Source of the DNA: Pinguiococcus pyrenoidosus
Taxonomy: Eukaryota > Sar > Pinguiophyceae > Pinguiochrysidales > Pinguiochrysidaceae
Length of the DNA: 20,777 bases
Reading direction: 5' to 3'
Assembly (NCBI GenBank): GCA_019677205.1
Contig: JAAMXY010002237.1
Coordinates: forward strand, 1-20,777
Translations under genes and position numbers: made by a program
The notes under the pieces: model-generated
Database searches by the model: none
What the model was told of the DNA's origin: nothing
What the model saw: the letters and a program-made list of their open reading frames with translations, nothing else
Part shown: one piece after another, positions 10,401-15,400 of the stretch
Layout: each line of letters begins with the position of its first letter
Numbering within the stretch: the stretch's first letter is position 1

Positions 10401-10762
10401 CGGCAGATGCTTTCTTCGACCGAGCCAGGTACCACGGTGCCTTCGGCAGCGACGACCTGTGGATTGCTGGCTGGTCGCTTTTAGCCTCCACCGGCCAGAT
10501 ATCGGCGCAGACCGCGTCCAGCTCCAGTGACGACGGCAACGATGGATTCACCGGCGACGTCGTGGTCGGCGTCGCGATTGCACTTGGAGTCCTTGCCGCA
10601 TTGATCATCGGCGTTATCGTCTATTTTATGCTGATCGCGAGGTCGTATCAGAGCGAGTACGACAAAATGGCAGGCCGCAAGGGCGCCGACGAGGAGAACG
10701 GGACACCCGGCGGGAAAGAAGTTGCAATGGTTGAGACACGCAAGAAGCCGGAATCGGCGTAG
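1424..10762 (+). CDS. Giant secreted/type I membrane protein with seven beta-helix-like repeats
   Basis: A single open frame of 3112 residues without introns. The open frame extends upstream to 1313, but the first ATG is at 1424 and opens a clean signal peptide (MRSLLATLVLAALAAGA, then DVDLCGGG), so I place the start there. Seven repeats of about 430 residues follow (residues ~18-3026). Each has a CGDI..W...LLTCQVFV strand pair, a GATLTIE.GT segment, APALVVERGARI, PITFTSA, RGLWGGL, YVRVWYGG, NEINGIT, GVGRGT, an Asp-rich DDG.EFFGGTV....GDD.ID.D.GY.G core, LREGTGG.FGN and FDPRP. Solenoid beta strands are expected. The repeat resembles a family I know from Bacteroidetes and other bacterial surface proteins (the same NEING, GGVG.GT and WFGGTV words); this is from memory, not a search. 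A Ser/Asp linker, one transmembrane helix (~3046-3071) and a 41-residue tail with YDKM close the protein. The role is probably adhesion, cell covering or ligand binding at the cell surface; no enzyme motif is evident. Confidence 0.9.
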   Translation: MRSLLATLVLAALAAGADVDLCGGGGVVASGDTLTVLAADNNTLSCQLFVQSGAILQVEAGATVRAMASAAPAAAIVVEVGGQILAAGTKDAPITFTTALDVLPGQEMAARGSWGGLILCGAAPLPPGVSNTTEGVPAVFGGADPSDSSGVLQYVRVWYGGSVVAADDEINGITFAGVGNGTLVDHIEVAYNLDDGVEFFGGTVNIKYLSVLFCGDDAIDTDLGYSGTLQFVYVVLAQDSHHGVEMDSLDEAGPSETRSFPTIYNALFVGHVDNQVASVSTDDDTPSIIRAREATGGIFGNVVITNVNDTGVFNDDCGFESFSSLFSDVNPPASRDLLYFSPNNIVYTAPGSGASQFTLEGSCAGRAFSAINEEPELVMQTARPGGPMAFYDPRPIPGGNLFNSTLLDDVPAYNDFLEATSYRGAFSSAENWLVGLSWLDETGKTPDDVDGTITCGDITSDTTWGPSRPYLLTCQVFVHAGATLTIEAGTTIMAYPDDGTESGKAPSLVVERGARIEAVGTAESPITFTSALSAVNLPARGLWGGLILLGRSTVHGYETAPFDANVEGLDSSSYGGLEVNDDSGILEYVRVWYGGSVVGDNNEINGITLAGVGRGTKIEHIEIAYNLDDGIEFFGGTVDVKWLSVLFCGDDGIDVDEGYQGRIQFAFVMLGEASHHAAEVDGPDVADATISTRSFPQLYNALFVADLEHDPNAESSDDLLEATLRLREGTGGEFGNLVIVGVANQAIYQDDCGGESRLSSSSPATTGEPDYLWISPNSVFSGSAGLVTVEEVGSCSRVFGEDFGIVTDPELILLPAAVDESIPFFDPRPLPDSTLYSDVDDLPDAWFTDVGYKGAFGSDLWLAGWSWLSINDRIPRNLAPSNLASGAITEDTTWTADSPVLLTGQVLVQNNATLTIEEGTTIYAYRQTYDEEGGIAGAPAVVIEQGSRIMAAGTAAAPITFTSAVDEASLPAAGLWGGLIILGRAPVYGGSDTIEGLAEGGAYGGGIEDDSSGVLQYVRVWFGGNVIGEDNEINGITFGGVGSGTVVDHIEVAFNLDDGVEFFGGSVDVKYLSVLFAGDDAVDIDQGYSGRMQFLYVVIGETSNHGAEIDGGDDGTAAAFPIIFNALFVGHVDNDPDPVSSDDFRDGVVRLRNSARGYFANIVITNVGTSGVKAEECRVEEFNGSSIFDAPNLPSYVLHWQSTNVIFTEMGAAQFSLDSDCADRNFMSVDADPRLSYSSKTPSPSTPFFDPRPAADSILLDETFVTLLPQNDDFWEDVDYRGAFSATENWLVDLSWLDEQARTPASSEGEAVCGDITDNARWVKDVPIILTCQVFVRAPAVLTIEKGTQILAYPDDGEGRAPALIVERGATLVARGELENPITFSSVVSEKNLPARGLWGGLVLLGNAPITTGTDARQDIVEGITDTRGVYGGIDEEDSSGVLEYVRVWYGGSIIGDDNEINGITLAGVGRGTVVNFVEVAFNVDDGVEFFGGTVNAKHVSVLFCGDDGIDIDQGYNGVIQFAFVVLAADSNHGAEVDSFEEAATDNSLRTFPVMYNAHFVGHTGNEVGSASSDDDTVATIRLREGTGGIFANMIVTNTVGAGVFQDDCAGETHTQSIEDVLDDNNEVTSRDFLFFSSNNIVFTGGNPDSQFESANCAKPAFTAQDVDPDLIMIVSDPSIDTPMVDPRPIPGGNSFDDLDIYVNNSFLTPTNYKGAFGAADLWISGFSWLDENQQVPDNVPGVVACGSILADTLWAARDTVLLTCQVSVKSGATLTIEDGTTILGYKDDGTDTGVAPALVVEQGARLVAAGTQDRPITFTSVLPDKHLPQRGLWGGIVLAGSAPVYDLVSTGLREVEGLPGVGYGGTDALDDSGTLSYVRVWYGGSIVGQNEELNGITFAGVGGGTSVDHIEVAYSVDDGIEFFGGTVDVKHVSVLFCLDDGIDMDLGYQGRLQFVFVMLGSGSQHAVEVDGPGVPGSEISDRTFPRMYNALFIGDVVNGANPVSSDDSFAGLLRLRQGAGGEYGNMLLLNSFAQGIRIDSCFDEVRNASGTPPTSGAPDYLWIDPGSGFFSAVGSEQVLEVGTCLPPVFGTDFGISTEPELIMLPTRTDEQLPFLDPRPLLGGASYSGVSAVPEEFFDQVDFKGAFGTDLWLSGWSWLFVNGRIPRSLDPSNILTGDLDTDTTWRANTPYLLTGQIRVKDGATLTVEAGTTVFAYARTYAPFVADADDPLDGAPAVVIERGARILAQGTVGAPITFTSAVSDALLPARGLWGGLVITGKAPVFGGETEIEGLVGTVYGGDDPEDDSGVLSYVRVWYGGSVVGADNEINGITFGGVGRGTQVDHIEVAFNVDDGVEFFGGTVDVKFLSVLFVGDDAIDTDKGYAGRIQFAYIVLTEGSNHGAEMDGPNLKDPEGLRSFPQLYNALFVGHIFNDPNPVSSDDVEAATVRLREGTGGIFGNIVVTNVGTSGILHSKCDDEDFLQTFPDRDDRNYLYWSENNIIFVSEENSVQHTYTERCGDKTPFSSLNVNPRLVLQSTSPEPTDKFIDPRPEEGGFLFQQVDDPPPGDDFFEKVNYKGAFSSSENWLIGLSWLDDNAKTPANVNGIVTCGDIETNTVWTNDRPILITCQIFVRSGATLFIQEGAIIQAYADDGEGSAPALIVDRGARIVADGTEQQPITFTSAVSARNLPQRGLWGGIIITGKAPVDSQSAAPQVEGLRGDAEGFYGGTDPDDNSGVLRYVRVWYGGSIIGLDNEINGITLAGVGRGTVVDHVEVAYNLDDGIEFFGGTVDAKYLSALFCGDDGIDIDEGYQGRLQYLYVMTGSIGHHAAEIDGQGAGSDPVSFPQVYNALFVGNELAKTRSASTDDEERALLRLREGTGGMFGNIILTNTDTAGILQDDCGSELRTQVLPNDPSTKDFLFVSSNIIINGLGQAIQTDIGCEGLSEAREVNPFLRLMPRDASETSALFDPTTGEFIDKDETLRSPSFTNVDEAPADAFFDRARYHGAFGSDDLWIAGWSLLASTGQISAQTASSSSDDGNDGFTGDVVVGVAIALGVLAALIIGVIVYFMLIARSYQSEYDKMAGRKGADEENGTPGGKEVAMVETRKKPESA
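1475..2785 (+). repeat. Protein repeat unit 1 (type A, residues ~18-454)
   Basis: This is the most divergent at its start (Ala-rich AVRAMASAAP region, an extra PGQEM insertion before RGSWGGL). It keeps the Cys of DLCGGG, LSCQ and LFCGDD and the late pair NDDCG and GSCAG. The segment from the .SHHG.EMDS word to FNDDCG aligns best with unit 4. Confidence 0.85.
2786..4078 (+). repeat. Protein repeat unit 2 (type B, residues 455-885, 431 aa)
   Basis: Starts CGDITSDTTW. Pairs with unit 5: both have PDYLWI, FG.DFGI.T.PELI, FDPRPL or LDPRPL and a terminal GWSWL...RIPR.L.PSN linker. All five conserved Cys are present. Confidence 0.9.
4079..5359 (+). repeat. Protein repeat unit 3 (type C, residues 886-1312, 427 aa)
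   Basis: Starts GAITEDTTW. Pairs with unit 6: LLTGQ instead of LLTCQ, a Tyr-rich YAYRQTY insert, GAPAVVIE, and IEGL preceded by YGGS. It lacks three of the five conserved Cys (the CGDI, LTCQ and LFCGDD positions read G, G and A). Confidence 0.9.
5360..6658 (+). repeat. Protein repeat unit 4 (type A, residues 1313-1745, 433 aa)
   Basis: Starts CGDITDNARW. It shares SSDDDT, GVFQDDC and the DFLF.SSNNIVF words with units 1 and 7, and a DDGEG.APALIV segment specifically with unit 7. All five conserved Cys are present. The usual VDHIEVA reads VNFVEVA. Confidence 0.9.
6659..7951 (+). repeat. Protein repeat unit 5 (type B, residues 1746-2176, 431 aa)
   Basis: Starts CGSILADTLW and is the same length as unit 2, its closest partner (DDGT..G.AP, H..EVDGP, PDYLWI, DFGI.TEPELI). 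Oddities are NEELNG for NEING and LFCLDD for LFCGDD. Confidence 0.9.
7952..9244 (+). repeat. Protein repeat unit 6 (type C, residues 2177-2607, 431 aa)
   Basis: Starts GDLDTDTTW and pairs with unit 3 (LLTGQ, YARTY insert, GAPAVVIE, NDP.PVSSDD, NVGTSG). As in unit 3, the first two Cys are Gly-type replacements and LFCGDD reads LFVGDD. Confidence 0.9.
9245..10500 (+). repeat. Protein repeat unit 7 (type A, residues 2608-~3026)
   Basis: Starts CGDIETNTVW and resembles unit 4 (DDGEG.APALIV, IIG.DNEINGITLAGVGRGTVV, LQDDCG.E). It ends in WIAGWSLLASTGQIS, the same terminal word as the partial gene at the left edge, which suggests the paralogue also ends with a unit of this type. Confidence 0.85.
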
Positions 10763-10927
10763 AAACTTAGTTAGTCACGTACGCCGGACCAGAGCGTCTG
10801 ACAGAAAGGCACGAATCGCCATCGCAAGCTCGATGTGAGGCCTTCCCAGGCGCCGCGAGGCCCTGCTGGTTGCGGCCGTTCCAATATGTATGATCCGCTA
10901 TGTATTATTGTAAATCTTGTAAGTACT
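10763..10927. terminator. Shared 3'-end region between two convergent genes
   Basis: 165 bp separate the two stop codons. An AT-rich patch at about 10880-10927 stands out from the GC-rich surroundings. It holds TGTAA at 10909-10913 and again at 10918-10922 (+), and AATAAT read on the minus strand. This is a plausible bidirectional cleavage/polyadenylation region; no canonical AATAAA is present. Confidence 0.3.
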
Positions 10928-11581
10928 TCATTCCAGATTCTTCTGCGCCCCGCTGGCGGAGCTCGGGGCGCCAAGCACCTCCTGGAGAAGCACTTGGCCC
11001 ACCCGTTTTTCGATCTTCTTCACCAGGTCCTCGGCGAAGGCCACGCAAGCCACCTCCACCTCCCTCGCGACCTCATCCTGCAGCCGAGAGACTAGGCCAG
11101 TCAGCACGTCCGTGGCGTCTAGCAGCTCATGGTCAGGCGGGTCCGGGGATGTCGAGCGAGATCCGCGCTGCCTTTTCTTGGCGCTCCCAGCTCCCAGGAG
11201 CTCTCGAGTCACGTTCTGGGGCAGAGGGAAGCTGTTCGACCAGGAGCGCAGCTCTTGATAAGCCGTCAGAAGCGACGCACGGCGTCCGTTGGGGAAACGC
11301 CGGATGATCTCGAGAATCTCGTCCGGGTTCGCCACTGCGAACGTCACGAAGTGCTCTGCGCGGACGCAGCCCAGCGCTTTGGAGATCGCTTGGAGGCTCC
11401 TGCGGTGCGATCGCGCTTTGGCGGCGCTCAGCGGCGATTCCGTCGCAAACACGGCGTCGAAAGGATCCTTCGGCTTCGACGAGACAGCTCTTTCCGCGCG
11501 GCGCTTCTGGGCGCGCGCTGCGCTCCTCGATGCCGCCCCTTTCGCCGGGGGCTTTGACGCGTCTCTGCGGACACTCGCCAT
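10928..11581 (-). CDS. Hypothetical basic helical protein, 217 aa
   Basis: The ATG is at 11581-11579. I do not recognise the family. The first ~40 residues are rich in Lys, Arg, Ala and Ser and could be a nuclear signal or a disordered tail. Residues ~60-115 (SLQAISKALG...VTFAVANPDEILEIIRRFP, then RRASLLTAYQELRSW) look like a small all-helical domain. The layout faintly recalls the DNA-binding core domain of tyrosine recombinases and similar protist or giant-virus proteins, but no catalytic domain follows, so this is only a resemblance. After a Ser/Pro/Arg linker, residues ~150-205 carry regularly spaced Leu/Val/Ile among charged residues (LLDATDVLTGLVSRL to VGQVLLQEVL) and may form a coiled coil. 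It is convergent with the repeat protein gene and has no visible intron. It could be spurious, but the amphipathic helices favour a real protein. Confidence 0.55.
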   Translation of the reverse strand: MASVRRDASKPPAKGAASRSAARAQKRRAERAVSSKPKDPFDAVFATESPLSAAKARSHRRSLQAISKALGCVRAEHFVTFAVANPDEILEIIRRFPNGRRASLLTAYQELRSWSNSFPLPQNVTRELLGAGSAKKRQRGSRSTSPDPPDHELLDATDVLTGLVSRLQDEVAREVEVACVAFAEDLVKKIEKRVGQVLLQEVLGAPSSASGAQKNLE

Positions 11582-11831
11582 CCGCTTAGTGGTGGCGTGC
11601 GGGAGGCGGCGTCGTTGACAGCGACGGACTCCCTGGCGTCAACCAGGCAAAGCTGCTTACCACTCTCCGGGAGCAGGCTTCCTATGGCTCAGGAGGCCCT
11701 GAAACTCGCCGGATGGTCTGGGATTGAATGAGAAGTTTGGCTCTTCCGTTGCGTCCATTGGATGGTTTATGTATATAGGCGTGGCCCCGGAGGCCTCCGA
11801 AGCATCGACGCGTCCCTCCTCGCAGGCGAGA

Positions 11832-11866
11832 TTCTTGTTCTTGTTCTTGTTCTTGTTCTTGTTCTT
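11832..11866. repeat. Hexanucleotide microsatellite (TTCTTG)5 plus partial unit
   Basis: Five perfect TTCTTG units and a final TTCTT. On the minus strand it would read as alternating Lys-Asn or Glu-Gln, which explains the odd short open frames there. Confidence 0.95.
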
Positions 11867-12087
11867 CTCGGTACTTCGCTCGCGCGGCAGAAAGTTCCAC
11901 GTTGGCATCCGCCGGCCGGTTCCCGGACGACTTGCTCCTTCCGACGAAGCGAAGTCTGCGTGGCGGCGCGTACGAGGATCCATTGAGGGAAAAAGAGAGG
12001 AAGTGAGAGGTACGAGGAGCAGGGAGAAACAGCGTCGGCGCGGATTGCTACAACTCCACCCGCCCGGAAAGCTTCTTTGTGCGCCGA

Positions 12088-12140
12088 TTCATGGTTGATG
12101 ATTTATGGTCGATGATTCATGGTTGATGATTCATGGCTCA
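12088..12140. repeat. 14-bp minisatellite, 3.8 units of TTCATGGTTGATGA
   Basis: Units lie at 12088-12101, 12102-12115 (two changes: TTTATGGTCGATGA), 12116-12129 (identical to the first) and a partial one at 12130-12140. They lie in the presumed 3' flank of the glycosyltransferase gene. Confidence 0.9.
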
Positions 12141-12402
12141 CGCCGCGGAGACCCGACAGTGGAAGCAAAGTATGTGTCGTCATCAGCTGCCGGTTTCACT
12201 GACCGAGCGAAGAAGCTGGGGACAACGCCCGATTCTAAGAACGCCCGAAAGGAGCCGCGCAGCCCCAACAGCAGCCTCCTGCCTGAGGCTTCCTCCTATC
12301 AGCTGCCCTTTCCACTAGAGCCCACCTCACCTACCTTCTGTCCCACCGCCACCAAAAGAAAAACACCAATCTCACCAGATAAAAGACTCAAGAAAAAGCG
12401 CT

Positions 12403-15400
12403 TCACACCCCCAAAGCGCTCTGCATGCACATGTCCTTCTCACTGAAAGGAATGCTCGACTTCGCGTACGTCCCACAGAAGGGTGGGATGCTCGAGATCA
12501 CCCTGGAATTGCGGTAGGCGTTCCGCCCATGACAGTGTGCTCGCTCGGCATCCTTGACGGGGTGGAGCGCGAGCTTCAAGCTATCCACGAAATACAGCAC
12601 CGGAGTCTGCGCCGGGTTGAGTGCGAGCGCGACGAACTCTTCGTGCTTCGGACAGACGTTGTCGTAGCAACGCCCTTGAATCGCATCCACGCCCGGGTGC
12701 AGATGCGGGGAGTAGTGGGGATGGTATCCGTTGGCGAGAAACTTTTTCTTCTCCGCTTCATCGACGATGCACTCCTGGATCTCATCGACCCAGATGGCGG
12801 CGCGGTCTGCCTCAGCGCACGAAAGAACGTTGGGGTTGTGGCTGAAGAGGCACTTGCCTTCCACGGAGACGTGCTTCACCCGCCAGTTGTAGTACACGAG
12901 CGACTCCATCGTGTGACCATCGGCGGAGCCATCCTCTTCATTCAGCGCCTCGAAGCTTCGCCCCTCTATCTTCCACCTCTTCAGATTGAGGACATTCGCG
13001 CCGAGATCGGTATGCCAGTGCTTGAGCAAGTTCTTCTTGCACAGCGAGTCGCGGTGCTCAAAGTACTTGGCGCAGCCGTCTCCTTGGATCTCCGGGTCAA
13101 GAATATGAGTGGACCGGGAGTAGAAATCATACGCGATGATGTCATAGTCCAGGTCGAGGTGATCGAGGAACTCGGGCTCGTAGGTGTTGTCGCCGTTCGT
13201 GGCCAGGAGCCACTCAGAATCCTGCGGGCACTGCGGCACGACGGCGTCCGTGATCTCGAAGGCGCCGCTCCTGTACGGCGGCAGGTCCGGGTACTGAATC
13301 ACCCGGAAGCGCTGGTCGTTCAGCTGACTCAGGAGGCCGTACAGGCCGACCATCTCCTTCGGGTCCGTCTGCACGATGAGGGCCGTCCACGCCTTGTAGT
13401 TCAGATCGACCAAGGACCTGAGCATCTTCTGCAGGCTGTAGACGGGATCCGTCAGCTGCCCAATGTAGCTGCGGACGAGGATGCAGACGCTGCCTTGAGG
13501 AGCGGTCTGCGCCTTCGTCCCCATGGCATGCTCGAGGAGATCCGCCACGCGCTCGTCGGACTTGTCGTCGGTAAAACGATTCAAGACTGTCATTCTGGCG
13601 CGAGCACCCATCGCCGGCAGGACCTTTCGGAGGTCAAGCTTCTCGAGGTTGGACTTGATGTTGTCCGCGAGGACCGCGGGATCCGTGGTCAGCGGGAGCA
13701 GGAACCCGTCACCTTGGGGCCCGGGGTGTGCCAGCTGCTCTTCGGAGCCCCCCGCGCGAGTCATCATCACGGGAGTTCCAAGAAGCATGGCCTCGAGCGT
13801 GTTCAGCGGGAAGGCCTCATTCATCGAGGCGCTGAAGTGGAGGTCCGCCGCCGCTACGTAGTTCAGGGTGTTGTCCGCGAAGGGGATGAACTTCACCGAG
13901 TCCGACAGGTGCTTCGACTTGACGTATTCCATGAGATCATCGACGTAGCTCATGTCTCCCTTGCCCCCCGCATTGGAAGGGGCACCGACCAGGACAAGGA
14001 CATAGCCGCCCTTGCCGAAGATCTCGCCACCCACAAGCTCCAGGGCCTTCACCAGCACGTCTTGCTGCTTCCTCTGGCAAATGGTGCCCACCATGGTGAG
14101 CATGAACTTGTCCTTGGCCCCAATCGCCGCGCGCAGGGACGCGATGGCCTTGGAGTCGCCGAAGATCGAGGCCCTCTTCTCGGTCGCGGCTTGCGGAATG
14201 TAGCCTCGGAACGTGTAGAAGTTTCCCATGTCTGCCATGGACCAGAGGGAACGCGTCGCGTCGGACACGAACACGACGCTGTCGACGGACGCCGTGAGGC
14301 GCCGCAGGCCGCTGGGGTTGGCGATCTGAGGAAAGTCCTTGCCGAACCAGTACCCAGTTGGCGTCTTCCGCTTCTCCGTGATCTCCCCCTCATGCAGCAT
14401 CCAAGCGACCCGGGGGCTCTGCGGGCGAAGATCCGCCCGTCGGTAGAGGTAGTCTGCCCACATGATCGTGTTAAGGATGAGAAGATCGGGCATGGCCTGC
14501 AGCGGGAAGTGCGCGCGGATGATGTCGTCCAGGCCGTGGCGCCCTTCCGCAAGCGCGTCCCAGAAGTTTCCGGATGACGCAATGATGATCACGGGGATGC
14601 CGGCATCGTTGTACAGCGCCTGCAGCGCGCCTCGCGTCGGACACAGCACGGTGAGCTCGTGCCCACGCTTCTTCATCTCGAGGGCCATGTGATAGAGCAG
14701 TCGCGGGGCGCCGTCTAGATCCAGGGAGTGGCTGAAGAGGGCGATGTACAGCTTCGCGCCGCCGTTCTTCGCTGACAAAGGAGCGGAGGATGACGTGACC
14801 TTGCCTTGCGTTGCCCTCCTGTTCCTCATTTCAGCTGCTCTGCCGAAGGTCGACGCCTCCCGCAGAGTCGCGATGGAAAGCGCGTTCTGCACGCCGATAT
14901 GCCGGTTGAGCTTGAAGAAGACAAACTCGATCGGGTGCGGGGTCATCCCGCTGTACCAGCCATCCTTGTAGAACACGTCCAGGGCGATTCCATCACACTG
15001 GTTGTAGCCGTCGGGGCGCTTCTGCACGCCTCCGTGCGGTTTCGTGCGGTGCTCATTGTACCAGCGAGTCCAGTCATGTCCCGTGTACATGGCCTGCATG
15101 GTATCGACATTGGCTCCGCTTTCCAGGAGCATCTGAGACCACGAGCCTTCCCGGACCAGGGCATCGTGATACGACTCGGCGCAGTCGAAGACCCCTTTCT
15201 TGAGCCCCTTCTCCAGCGCGTCGACCGTGAACAGCATCGCCATGGACATGATGTGGGGTACGGCCCTCCCCACCCCGTCTGGACAGTTGAGCGTGGTGCC
15301 CACCAGCTCGGTGTGCTTGGTGATAAGGGCCATCATCGCGAGCGACCAGTGCTCTTTGAACCACGCCGGGAGGTAGGGTCCGCGAACGCTGTTCGACGAC

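Larger units (their letters stand above)
11582..12402. other. Spacer upstream of the 217-aa gene and downstream of the giant glycosyltransferase gene
   Basis: 821 bp with no supported gene. Its open frames are short and carry translated simple repeats. It holds the hexamer array at 11832-11866, the 14-bp repeats at 12088-12140, a TATA-like TATATA near 11770-11777 readable from either strand about 190 bp before the 217-aa start, and T-rich minus-strand sequence just past the glycosyltransferase stop that may be its 3'UTR. Confidence 0.5.

Noticed and set aside
11657-11983. 108-residue minus-strand frame with a Lys-Asn run
   Set aside because: The run is the TTCTTG microsatellite; the rest has no recognisable structure.
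12529-14577. 682-residue open frame on the + strand
   Set aside because: It lies antisense to GT4 and GT2-like coding sequence with clear motifs. Long antisense frames are common opposite GC-rich genes, and its translation shows no domain.
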